In this document: piece by piece, positions 1 through 9,599 of the stretch
Layout of the letters: each line of letters opens with the position of its first letter
How positions within the stretch are numbered: position 1 is the first letter of the stretch
From: Globodera rostochiensis
Lineage: Eukaryota > Nematoda > Chromadorea > Rhabditida > Heteroderidae
Reading direction: 5' to 3'
DNA: 64,000 nucleotides
NCBI GenBank assembly: GCA_018350325.1
Contig: JAEVLN010000006.1
Span: forward strand, 4,268,056-4,332,055
The notes under the pieces: model-generated
Told to the model about the DNA's origin: nothing
What the model saw: the letters and a program-made list of their open reading frames with translations, nothing else
Database searches by the model: none
Made by a program: the position numbers and the translations under genes

Positions 1-280
1 TTGCTAAAATCATGTTTTTTTGCGCGCAGTTTTTCTCAAATACTTTTTTTAGTTGGGTTTTGCATTTTTGACTCGATTCGTTACGAGATTGCAACTAAAT
101 TTGCAGAAGATGTGATGCTTTTTTGCTTTAAAAAAATTGAAAATGAGGTTTTTTTATTAAGAAAATTCCCAATTATTTCAAACCGGAACACGCTTTTTCA
201 TTAAAAATGAAAATACACAGAAAAAATGGAAAAACATTACGCCAAATATTCAAAATTTAATAGAAGATTTGCATTCTACC
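1..280 (-). repeat. copy of dispersed AT-rich repeat body
   Basis: Read on the minus strand this resembles about 29,900-30,110 (shared pieces include CCAATTATTT, tttgcagaa and the line around acgccaaatattc). There it lies beside the GC-rich hairpin repeat inside an hAT-like element. I read it as the body of the same dispersed element, cut by the window edge. No gene is seen. From 281 to 600 I see nothing recognisable. Confidence 0.45.
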
Positions 281-599
281 AGTGAAATTCTTAAAAACAC
301 ACTAAAATACTCAAAACACCCAAAAAGCAGCAAAAATCATTAGGAGCGTGCACGGTGATTTCGTCAGTGATTGACTTCGTCAGCAATTTATTTTTGATTT
401 TATTTAGTAAATTGAATAAAATATTTGTATATAAAAGGAATTAAAATAGAATTAAATGATTTAGTACTATAATACAAGTATACTCGACAGAGTATAAAAC
501 CAAAACTGGTGCGTAATGTTTTCGCATAAATCGGGAAGAACCAAAAATGATCAAAAGTTGGTTTCTACAGAGATAAATAACCTTTCCCAAAAAGCGGAG

Positions 600-780
600 G
601 TCAATACCAGTGTTTTCCTGTTCCAACAATTTTGAACCTGTTCCTGTTCCTGTTCTGTTCTAAAATCTTAGAACAGCCTGTCTGTTCTGTTCCTGTTCTG
701 TTCCGACCTCGAGAACAGAACAGGAACAGGAACAGAACAGAGTAAACTGTTCTTAGACTGTTCCAAATTAAAAATTTTCC
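600..780. repeat. low-complexity GTTCC/GGAAC palindromic repeat
   Basis: Runs of cctgttctgttc are followed by the reverse-complement runs gaacaggaacag, so the block can fold back on itself. It has no coding content. It resembles the simple-repeat interiors of the small hAT-like elements elsewhere in the window, but no clean target duplication was found. Confidence 0.5.
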
Positions 781-944
781 GAGTGAAATTCAGTCTGAAA
801 TTTTAATTGATGATGCATTGGACAAAGTGTTCAATCACTTCCTAGTGATGCTCGAGACCTAACCTTACCAAGACTTTACCCCGAGACTCGAGATTGACCC
901 TCAAAAACACGAGACTTTTACGAAAATATTTTAATTTAGGTTCA

Positions 945-1045
945 AGATAGGGTTGTTCCCGACCCCTTGGGCGGGAAAAGGAGGTTGGGGTTGGTCATGT
1001 CGAAGGTCGGGGGCGACCCAATTTTGAGAATGGGGAGCAACTCAA
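945..1045. repeat. degenerate TAGGGTT... small element
   Basis: It begins gaTAGGGTTGTTCCCGACC and carries the GGTTGGGGTTGG / GGTCGGGGG core also found at 59145-59331. The right end (GGGGAGCAACTC) resembles the mirrored end but lacks CCCTA. This looks like an eroded copy of the same non-autonomous family. Confidence 0.4.
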
Positions 1046-1077
1046 ATTCAAAATTTTTTGAGAATTCTGCTTTACAT

Positions 1078-1200
1078 CAGGGGGGGGGGGTCGGCGGTGC
1101 CGATAGGCGCCGCCGAGAAAATTTTGAATTTTTGACTTAATTTGTTAAGGGATTTGCAACCATTTTTTGAAGATTTTGATGGAATTGTTAAAAAAATTGG
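1078..1200 (+). repeat. GC-hairpin dispersed repeat (copy 1)
   Basis: A G run is followed by the imperfect palindrome GGCGGTGCC-GATA-GGCGCCGCC at 1093-1114. Next comes the conserved tail gagaaaattttgaa-tttttgac, then attttgttaa-like sequence. The same unit recurs on both strands across the window. Confidence 0.7.
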
Positions 1201-1257
1201 TCTTGATTTTTAAAAACAAAACAAAAGGGTCCCCCTATGATTATCGTTGACTACGGC

Positions 1258-2728
1258 TTTTTTTTGTGATATAAGCCGCAAATGTCTATTTTGTCTTAGG
1301 CCGCAAGTGTCTGTCGTCGCAAATGTCTGGACCGCAAATGTCTGGGCCGCAAAAGTCTGGCCGCAAATGTCTATTTTGTCTTAGGCCGCAAGTGTCTGAC
1401 CGCAAAAGTCGGGTCGCAAATGTCTGGACCGCAAATGTCTGGGCCGCAAATGTCTGGCCGCAAATGTCTGGGCCGCAAAAGTCTGGCCGCAAATGTCTAT
1501 TTTGTCTTAGGCCGCAAGTGTCTGACCGCAAAAGTCGGGTCGCAAATGTCTGGACCGCAAATGTCTGAGCCGCAAATGTCTGGCCGCAAATGTCTATTTT
1601 GTCTTAGGCCGCAAGTGTCTGACCGCAAAAGTCGGGTCGCAAATGTCTGGACCGCAAATGTCTGGGCCGCAAATGTCTGGCCGCAAATGTCTGGGCCGCA
1701 AAAGTCTGGCCGCAAATGTCTATTTTGTCTTAGGCCGCAAGTGTCTGACCGCAAAAGTCGGGTCGCAAATGTCTGGACCGCAAATGTCTGGGCCGCAAAT
1801 GTCTGTCCGCAAATGTCTGGGCCGCAAAAGTCTGGGCCGCAAATATCTGAGCCGCAAATGTAGGGTCGCAAATGTCTATTTTATCATAGGCCGCAAATGT
1901 CTGGACCGCAAATGTCTGGGCCGCAAATGTCTGGCCGCAAATGTCTGGACCGCAAATGTCTGGGCCGCAAATGTCTGGCCGCAAATGTCTGGGCCGCAAA
2001 TGTCTGGGCCGCAAATATCTGAGCCGCAAATGTAGGGTCACAAATGTCTATTTTATCATAGGCCGCAAATGTTTGGGCCGCAAATGTCTATTTTGTCTTA
2101 GGCCTCAAGTGTCTGACCGCAAAAGTCGGGTCGCAAATGTCTGGACCGCAAATGTCTGGACCGCGTATGTCTGGGCCGCAAATGTCTGGCCGCAAATGTC
2201 TGGGCCGCAAATGTCTGGCCGCAAATGTCTGGGCCGCAAAAGTCTGGCCGCAAATGTCTATTTTGTCTTAGGCCGCAAGTGTCTGACCGCAAAAGTCGGG
2301 TCGCAAATGTCTGGACCGCAAATGTCTGGGCCGCAAATGTCTGGCCGCAAATGTCTGGGCCGCAAAAGTCTGGGCCGCAAATATCCGAGCCGCAAATGTA
2401 GGGTCGCAAATGTCTATTTTATCATAGGCCGCAAATGTCTGGACCGCAAATGTCTGGGCCGCAAATGTCTGGCCGCAAATGTCTGGACCGCAAATGTCTG
2501 GGCCGCAAATGTCTGGCCGCAAATGTCTGGGCCGCAAATGTCTGGGCCGCAAATATCTGAGCCGCAAATGTAGGGTCGCAAATGTCTATTTTATCATAGG
2601 CCGCAAATGTTTGGGCCGCAAATGTCTATTTTGTCTTAGGCCTCAAGTGTCTGACCGCAAAAGTCGGGTCGCAAATGTCTGGACCGCAAATGTCTGGGCC
2701 GCAAATGTCTGGCCGCAAATGTCTACAC
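1258..2728 (+). repeat. 14-15 bp satellite array, forward block
   Basis: About 100 tandem copies of gccgcaaatgtctgg and variants (gaccgcaaaagtc, gggtcgcaaatgtc) are interspersed with tattttgtcttaggc spacers, giving a higher-order period of roughly 220-230 bp. The array opens at ttttttttgtgatataagccgc and closes sharply at gcaaatgtctacacacc. The block at 6851-7040 has the same two edges. Long ORFs occur in several frames of both strands and are repeat artefacts. Confidence 0.9.
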
Positions 2729-2863
2729 ACCGGGGTATTTCACCTTATGTGGAAATGATTCCGCTCCGAATAAAAATACTACAAATCGATTCTCTCGCAA
2801 GTTGAGTATAAATCCGTAAAAAGTTTGCACCAGAAACCACTATGAAGAAAGTTATGAGTAGAG

Positions 2864-2882
2864 ACGGCGCCGATAGGCGCCG
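2864..2882. repeat. GC-hairpin repeat core (copy 2)
   Basis: ACGGCGCC-GATA-GGCGCCGT is a near-perfect inverted repeat and the compact core of the dispersed hairpin family. The usual AT-rich tail is not evident here. Confidence 0.5.
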
Positions 2883-2995
2883 TGGAAATTTGTTTTATCG
2901 ACCCGCGGTGGGACTCGAAAAGAGTTTTTTTTGTTTTTCATCGCTTGCTCATAGCATTCCATATAATTTGTTGATCCGAATTTTACCCGTTCCAT

Positions 2996-3055
2996 TAAGC
3001 AGTGACAAATCTACCAAATCAGCAGAAGTTTCGGCACTCCAGTGAGCAGGAAATC
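2996..3055 (+). repeat. inverted repeat arm shared with 4004-4062
   Basis: The segment gtgacaaatctaccaaatca and the following gcagaagtttcggcac matches, in reverse complement, the sequence inside the Srt gene at about 4004-4062 with few mismatches. The pair flanks the first third of the Srt gene. Confidence 0.65.
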
Positions 3056-3165
3056 AAGTCCAGGCACCTCCCTAAAATCCAGACCGGGTCTAGGATTCGA
3101 GATGTCGGGCTCTATTGATAACATTCTCTAAAACTTAAAAAATTTTAGATTTTTTTACATACTTG

Positions 3166-3235
3166 CCTTCCGTTTCACATTCTTCGAATTCTTTTCACAT
3201 TGGGTTTTACGATGTTTCTTCTCCTTCGGTGCCAT
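3166..3235 (-). CDS. possible first exon, lysine-rich peptide
   Basis: On the minus strand an ATG at 3235 opens a lysine/arginine-rich reading frame (MAPKEKKHRKTQ...) that runs into a GTATGT donor near 3166. A diverged inverted copy of the 5' part lies at about 3418-3466, where the start reads ATAGCA. No downstream exon could be recognised, so this may be a gene fragment. Function unknown. Confidence 0.25.
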
Positions 3236-3579
3236 GTTTACATTTTTATATGAATGATTATTGTATGATTGTATCTTATCGGATTATTTTGTCGCCCGTT
3301 TAATTAAAAAAAGTCACGCAAATGTGAGTGAAGGTAAATGTTTTATTTGTAAAGGGCAAAGTCGTCGGTTTCGCATTGTTCGTGCATTTGTTAAATTTTA
3401 AATATGTTGTACGGCTCGAATCATTCATATAAAAATTGTAAACATAGCAACGGAGAAGAGAGTTGCTTAAAAATGTTAATTCAAAATTTAATCAATCACA
3501 CGTTCGAAATGTACTAGCACTTTTGCCACAGGTTTTCATATTTTAACTTTCATTCTTGTTGAAATTATTAAATTTAGTG

Positions 3580-5073
3580 ATGGAGCTGTTTTTGTTTCGT
3601 CATGCCGAGTACGAACGGCTGTACAACTGCACGGGGCTGGACATTGACTCGGTTCCGCTAGAGCGTCGGCAGTTTGTGCCGGAGTCAATCGCAATTTGCG
3701 TGTTGTGTGCCATTTATTATGTGAGATGATCTACTGATCGTGGCCGGATCATTTAATCTGATCAATGAAGGTTCTGTACGTGCCGTGCATGTACTCCATT
3801 TGGAAGCATACGCGGGACAACTCCTGCTACAAGTTGCTCTTCTATATCGGCATCATTGATTTGAGCATTTTGTGGATTATCGGCTTCTTCTACGGTTGGG
3901 CCAATCTGCACGGTGCCGTTTTCTGTTCCTTTCCGACACTGTTGTATTTTATGGGATTGACAGCGACAGGTTGAAAACGTTTGTGAAAATAGGCTTTTAT
4001 TTCTTTTTGAGCTCTCTGGTGTGCCGAAAGTTCTGCTGATTTGGTAAATTTGTCACAGCTTTTAAATGAATTTAAATGCCTATGGCTTAAAGATTTTGGC
4101 ATTCAATCGCTGTCTCGATCTCGTCTCCCCCCGTTTCTCGCACATTTTGTTCTCGGGCCTCCGCACATCGCTTTGGATTGCCGGCTGCTCCCTTTACGCC
4201 ATCTATTGGGTTTTATTTATTAAGCCCGGTGTGTACAACAGCATTTACTTTGCCTCGTTCTTCTACCCATTTGTTGGCTATCGCACCAGTGATGATCAAC
4301 ACGAGGTGATCAGAACAATGAATTCTTTCCCGATTTTATAAGCCTCTAAAATAGACGCAAAAGGTTTTTAAAATGATAAATAGATTTAAACAAAATTAAT
4401 ATTTTTGATTAAATTTATGAAAGTACGAACATTGGCTGTACAAAATGCATAACATTGCCGTGGCATTTTTGAGCCCGCTTATTTATCTGATATTTGCCGC
4501 CAAACTTTTTTACGACTTTCGAAAGAGCCGACGACAGTTTGGCGCTGTACTTTCCGAAATGGACGCAGTGCAAATTCGGGTAATTGTTTTTGATCACTTT
4601 TAACTGATTTTTGATCATTTGAGTATAATGTTTCGCTTAGTTTAGATTTTTTCCCAAGTGTTTTTGGTCTCCTTAATCAACACTTTGGCCGGCTCTCTTT
4701 ACGTTTATATACAAATCAACGAAGTCAACCAGTGGATGATCACCCTTGTGGAATTTGCTTGGTCAAAAATGAAAAATTCTTTGATTTTTTTTTTTGATTT
4801 AGGTTACACGTTCATGGTATTGGCAATTCTGTCTTGTTTTTATTTAATTAATCTTGTTTATCCCAAGGATTTCCTCCGGTCATTTATTTGGCATGTAATA
4901 AAACCATACGCGAGGATTGCCGTCTGATTTTCGTGAAACTATTCCAGAGTCACCGTGTAGGCCACATAGGCGGGGTCACTGTAGTTCGACCGGTGATAAA
5001 ACTGGCGAACGGAACTTCTTCCAACTGTGAGTCTGCAAAGATTATCCACCAGGGGCTCCAACAACACATTTAA
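3580..5073 (+). CDS. Srt-class nematode chemoreceptor (7TM GPCR), possibly disrupted
   Basis: Serpentine receptor class T family: a membrane GPCR presumed to act in chemosensation. Exons read: 3580-3720 (MELFLFRHAEYERLYNC; family N-terminus); 3771-3969 (VLYVPCMYSIWK, TM region with PTLLYF); about 4066-4305 (LAFNRCLDL, IKPGVYNS, FFYPFVGYR); 4424-4579; 4646-4761; microexon 4803-4816; and 4868-5073 (FPPVIYLACNKTIRED, the family C-terminal signature). Phases agree at every junction except exon 2 to 3. There the donor at 3969 is phase 1, the upstream in-frame codon at 4063 is a stop, and part of TM3 is missing. That intron holds the repeat arm at 4004-4062, so the gene may be a recent pseudogene or use a site I missed. 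Family identity is firm; functionality is not. Confidence 0.75.
4004..4062 (-). repeat. repeat arm inside Srt gene
   Basis: This is the reverse complement of the 2996-3055 segment, lying exactly where the Srt coding sequence loses frame and part of TM3. It ends beside tttgtcacag, which looks like an acceptor but leads to stops. Confidence 0.6.
4803..4816 (+). other. 14-nt microexon of the Srt gene
   Basis: The sequence tttgatttag|GTTACACGTTCATG|GTATTGG has a good acceptor and donor. Including only these 14 nt joins exon 4646-4761 (phase 2) to exon 4868-5073 and gives FAWLHVHGFPPVIYL. This restores the W...HG-PP-IYL motif expected of Srt receptors. Confidence 0.65.
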
Positions 5074-5317
5074 TTTTACATTTGCAACACAACCATTAGA
5101 ATTGAATAAGTTAAGGCACCAGAAGTGGAAACAATCAAAGGATTTAAAATGCTGAAAGTGAGCGTCTTCCGCGACGGCCGAACTTATTGAATGAGCTGGG
5201 GAAGAGCTAGCGCCCGGAAAGACCCTTTACATCATAATCTCACAATTTGAATTTTGATTATGAATAAAACTTGGGTAAATTGATTTGTTGTTGGAATTTG
5301 ATTATGCAGTTTGTCGG

Positions 5318-6640
5318 GGTTGGCCGACATTTGCGGCTCAGACATTTGCGGCCCAGACATTTGCGGCTTAAGACAAAATAGACATTGCGACCCGACATTT
5401 GCGGCCCAGACATTTGCGACCCGACTTTTGCGTCCCAGACACTTGTGGCCTAAGACAAATTTAGACATTTGCGACCCGACATTTGCGGCCCAGACATTTG
5501 CGGTCCAGACATTTGCGACCCGACTTTTGCGTCCCAGACACTTGCGGCCTAAGACAAAATAGACATTTGCGACCCGACATTTGCGACCCGACATTTGCGG
5601 CCCAGACATTTGCGGTCCAGACCTTCGCGACCCGACATTTGCGGCCCAGACATTTGCGGCCCAGACATTTGCGGCCCAGACATTTGCGGCCAGACATTTG
5701 CGGCCCAGACATTTGCGGTCCAGACATTTGCGACCCGATATTTGCGACCCACACACTTGCGGCCTAAGACAAAATAGACATTTGCGACCCGACATTTGCG
5801 GTCCAGACATTTGCGACCCGACTTTTGCGTCCCAGACACTTGTGGCCTAAGACAAATTTAGACATTTGCGACCCGACATTTGCGGCCCAGACATTTGCGG
5901 TCCAGACATTTGCGACCCGACTTTTGCGTCCCAGACACTTGCGGCCTAAGACAAAATAGACATTTGCGACCCGACATTTGCGGCCCAGACATTTGCGGTC
6001 CAGACATTTGCGACCCGACTTTTGCGTCCCAGACACTTGTGGCCTAAGACAAAATAGACATTTGCGACCCGACATTTGCGGCCCAGACATTTGCGGTCCA
6101 GACATTTGCGACCCGACTTTTGCGTCCCAGACACTTGTGGCCTAAGACAAAATAGACATTTGCGACCCGACATTTGCGGCCCAGACATTTGCGGTCCAGA
6201 CATTTGCGACCCGACTTTTGCGTCCCAGACACTTGCGGCCTAAGACAAAATAGACATTTGCGACCCGACATTTGCGGCCCAGACATTTGCGGTCCAGACA
6301 TTTGCGACCCGACTTTTGCGTCCCAGACACTTGTGGCCTAAGACAAATTAGACATTTGCGACCCGACATTTGCGGCCCAGACATTTGCGGTCCAGACCTT
6401 TGCGACCCGACATTTGCGGCCCAGACATTTGCGGCCCAGACATTTGCGGCCAGACATTTGCGGCCCAGACATTTGCGGTCCAGACATTTGCGACCCGATA
6501 TTTGCGACCCACACACTTGCGGCCTAAGACAAAATAGACATTTGCGACCCGACATTTGCGGCCCAGACATTTGCGGTCCAGACATTTGCGACCCGACTTT
6601 TGCGGCCCAGACATTTGCGGCTTTATGTCACAAAAAAAAC
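5318..6640 (-). repeat. 14-15 bp satellite array, reverse block
   Basis: This is the same satellite as 1258-2728 but inverted (cagacatttgcggcc units), with a higher-order period of about 98 bp in the middle part (units ending cttgtggcctaagacaaa). One edge is ggttggccgacatttgcgg. The other runs into ctttatgtcacaaaaaaa, the mirror of the opening edge of the forward blocks. Included ORFs are artefacts. Confidence 0.9.
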
Positions 6641-6880
6641 ATTTTTCTAATTGTTGTGGCCGGGCCTCATCAGTACGGAGGCCACAACAATTAGTGATGT
6701 ATTTTGTATTAGTGTTTCGGCCCTTATCCGTAGACACGGCAAGCCACAGCAAAAAGCAAATTGACATTAAGCAATTAATATTATAAAATATTTTTATTCT
6801 TTGTTATGGCTTCCGTACTGATGAGGCCCGGCCACAACAAATAGAAAAATGTTTTTTTTTGTGACATATAGCGGCAAATG
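6613..6880. repeat. inverted repeat joining reverse and forward satellite blocks
   Basis: 6613-6690 and 6800-6880 are reverse complements over about 75 bp (tatgtcacaaaaaaaacatt, then ttgtggccgggcctcatcag). About 110 bp of unique sequence lies between. The left arm itself contains the perfect stem TTGTTGTGGCC / GGCCACAACAA (6651-6661, 6680-6690). Together with the flanking satellite this forms a palindrome of kilobase scale. Confidence 0.8.
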
Positions 6881-7040
6881 TCTGGGCCGCAAATGTCTGG
6901 GCCGCAAATGTCTGGCCGCAAATGTCTGGGCCGCAAATGTCTGGGCCGCAAATGTCTGGGCCGCAAATGTCGGGTCGCAAATGTCTGGGCCGCGAATGTC
7001 TGAGCCGCAAATGTCGGGTCGCAAATGTCTACACACCTCC
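6851..7040 (+). repeat. 14-15 bp satellite, short forward block
   Basis: About ten units of ccgcaaatgtctggg open after ttttttttgtgacatatagc and end with gcaaatgtctacacacc. These are the same start and end as the 1258-2728 block. Confidence 0.85.
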
Positions 7041-7442
7041 AAAAAACACCAAAATTAGGCTCAACACCTCAGATTCGGGAGCCCTGAATATATGTTTTTG
7101 GGTTCGTGAGGTTTAGTGATGTGACTTAGCTAGCCTTTGATTGCCATTAAATGCACAAACTGCTGCTTGGGAAGACAAATTTGTTGAAAAAGATCATTTT
7201 GAGCGAAATGGGAAAAAATTGATGTTTTTGTTTGAGCGGGAAAATTTTTATTTTTTTAAATGGTGCCCTTTATATTATTGCTTTTGTTTTCATGCGCATT
7301 AAAATTGAGCAGATTTACGCTTTTCTTTGCAATTTTAATCTACAAAAAAGCGTTTTTATCCTTATAATTTCCCAAATTTTACATTCAATGCATTCATTAC
7401 ACATTTTTTTGTCTCAGATGAACACTTTTGGGATCGATCTGA

Positions 7443-7596
7443 TCACTGAAATATGAAAAGGCCGGCGACGGCAGCTAAAGCAATCAAAGTTTTCTCGAGC
7501 AGTCCGGGTGCCCTCCAGCAGAATCCTTTGTCGCTGTCTTTCTTATAGGCCACACATTTACTGCCGTCTGGGCACCGATTGGTTTTAGAACATCCT
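7443..7596 (-). CDS. last exon of a cysteine-rich membrane-anchored or GPI-anchored protein
   Basis: After the acceptor ctaaaattttcag the exon reads GCSKTNRCPDGSKC...GFCW and ends with a hydrophobic tail LLEKTLIALAAVAGLFIF before the stop. This is typical of a C-terminal membrane anchor or GPI signal. The acceptor implies phase 1, whereas the cysteine-rich exon at 8473-8706 ends in phase 0. Either an exon between them was missed or they belong to different genes. Family not recognised. Confidence 0.5.
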
Positions 7597-7849
7597 GAAA
7601 ATTTTAGAATTAAATATAGAAAAAGCTTTTGATAGCTCTGAACCCTCCGGGGACGGATTTCTTTGTGGGTGAGCATGGGAAGCCACTCAATTTGGGTTGA
7701 AACAAAAAAGTTTTTATTTCCTTAAATTTTACATTATAATACCCACTATCCGTACGCGTATAAAAAGTCGTCCTTGTTCAAAATGTTTTTAACGGAAATT
7801 ATTCAAAATATCCCTTAATAGAAAATCGTGTCAAAATGTACCGAAAAGT

Positions 7850-8240
7850 GTCTGCTTACGGTACACCTCGATTGCGCGCGCACGTTTGGGCGCGGCACGG
7901 TTGGGCGCCGACAAGTTTTTCGTTAAAACTTTGTTCAAAGTCAACCAAACCAAACATTCTTAGTATCATTCGAATGCATTCAATGAGTAGAAGCTTACAA
8001 AGTCAAAAGCTAAGCGATTCGACTTAAACAAAGAAAGTTATGACGTCGCCACAACAAAAACGGCAATTTTCATAGGTTTTAAACCTATAACCTTTTTTTG
8101 AAAAGACGAATCGGTTAGCTTTAGCTTGATCAAAGGTTCAACATACTGAGAGCTATTGTATGATACCAATTTTGTTTGATTTGCTTCGGGCGCCGAATCG
8201 TGCCGGCACCGAACGTGCCGGCGCCCAATCGTGGTGCTCC
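7850..8240. repeat. diverged inverted-repeat element
   Basis: The arm at about 7920-8035 (aaccaaaccaaacattctta, ctaagcgattcg, gaaagttatgac) matches the reverse complement of about 8075-8200 with many differences. The ends are GC-rich (gggcgccgac / cgggcgccgaat). The arm motifs match the palindromic element at 56660-57040. Confidence 0.5.
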
Positions 8241-8472
8241 GTCTGCTTATTATCGACATTTTCAATTTTTGCTTTTTATAAAATAAGAGAGGAGCCAGTT
8301 TCACCATTGGTTTTTAACATTTTCAATAAAATAGTAAAAGCATTTTATACGGGGGCAAGGGGACATTTTGTCAGTGGGAATTATTGCGGTATTAAACATG
8401 AAAAGCCGCATTATGACAAAAAAAAATTGCATTTTTATTAAAAATTTTAAATACTAATTTATTTAAACATAC

Positions 8473-8706
8473 CCTCGTCACGCTTTTTGGGGTTGTGATG
8501 TCGACAGGAAGGGTGCCCTTGTAACCTTTTGCCCGCCATCCCGGAATTGGGCATTTGGTAAGTTCACTCGTGAACACTTTGTTGCAGCAGTTTTTGAAGG
8601 TGCAACTTTTGCAATTAGAGCACACTGTGCTCCCATCAGAGGGCGAAGTTCGGGAGTCTCGGCAGACCCCGTCATGGCCGCAGGTCACAGCCCCATCGGA
8701 TATGCC
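8473..8706 (-). CDS. cysteine-rich exon, secreted-protein-like
   Basis: A 78-codon exon lies between acceptor gtag and donor GTATGTTT. It reads GISDGAVTCGHDGVC, then CSNCKSCTFKNCCNK, then TKCPIPGWRAKGYKG. Ten cysteines suggest an extracellular disulphide-rich domain. The first exon and signal peptide were not found upstream. It may share a gene with 7443-7596, but the splice phases do not match directly. Family not recognised. Confidence 0.5.
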
Positions 8707-8839
8707 CTACAAATTGGGAAACAAAAATGTGTTTGGATGTATTTGAGTCCTTACAATTCAAATATAGAATTCAAAAATTATAATTAAAAAACACAGCGGC
8801 TCAATTTTGGGGCTCTAGTTCGGAAAAGATTTAAATTTT

Positions 8840-8902
8840 GTCTTAGTGGTCTGTGAGCTTTTCAACAAAAAAAAGGTTGAGGGTTCGAATCCCCTCCATT
8901 CA
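8840..8902 (+). repeat. tRNA-derived sequence (degenerate, SINE-like)
   Basis: It carries a TTAGTGGTCTG A-box-like stretch and a perfect gagGGTTCGAATCCcc T-arm/B box. The acceptor stem does not close and the anticodon arm is replaced by an A run. It is most likely a tRNA pseudogene or SINE head. Confidence 0.5.
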
Positions 8903-9591
8903 ATTACTAATTTTCGCTGAATTGATACGTCAGTTCACCAAAAAGCTAGTAAAAAGTTCTATGGTTACATACTACTGCAGGGATGCACCCCCCAGTGTTA
9001 CACGTTCTCTCTCGTTACTCTAGTGTGTCTAACCACCCCTCTCACTTTTAACACTATTTCGTCAATTTAACATTTCTGGGCATAACCTTCTCGAGAGCTA
9101 TCCAATCGCTTAGCTCTTGCTTACAAATAGCTTCTACGAATTAAGGGCTTTAGAAAGGTACTAAATTCAAACAATTATTCTTGCACAATAATTTACTTTT
9201 TGCCATAATATCTGTAAAAAACAAAATAATGAACATTTTAAGCTATAACTTATGAAAAAATGTATCAATCAAAAAATTGATGTATTGATGGATGCATTAT
9301 ATTGTTTCCTAGGTGTGCTGAAAATTTGAAACGAATCGTCGCATGAGCGGGAATTAGTCGCATCGGGAGTGCGTGATGCTTTTTTTATTGTTGAAAAAGG
9401 TGAGAGAGAACGCCAAACGAGAGAAAGTTAGAGAAAGAAAGGAAATTTGTTTAATTCTCTCGCACTCTCTATTTATTGGCACACATCTCGTTTTTTGAGC
9501 CGCTGTGAAAAATAGACTTTTTTTTGTTTAATGGTTTTTTCTTTTCATAAAGTTCAGAAAACAAGCCGCCGAAAGTGTTAAGAGCAGCAGT
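8903..9591. other. no recognisable feature
   Basis: Unique-looking AT-rich sequence with a purine-rich stretch (gagagagaacgcc) near 9400. I see no coding exon or repeat. Confidence 0.4.
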
Positions 9592-9599
9592 GTTGGCAG

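Noticed and set aside
1258..2728. CRISPR-like array
   Set aside because: There are no unique spacers of constant length, the repeats are contiguous, and the sequence is clearly eukaryotic.
1258..2728. Helitron termini for the satellite module
   Set aside because: No TC...CTRR ends or 3' hairpin at the edges.
1286..2805. Several ORFs of 80-210 aa on both strands in the first satellite
   Set aside because: They are translations of a 14-15 bp tandem repeat, overlap in many frames and have no start or splice context.
5232..6767. ORFs of 60-190 aa in the reverse satellite, some Cys/His-rich like zinc fingers
   Set aside because: Same satellite; the regular cysteines come from the tgt in the repeat unit.
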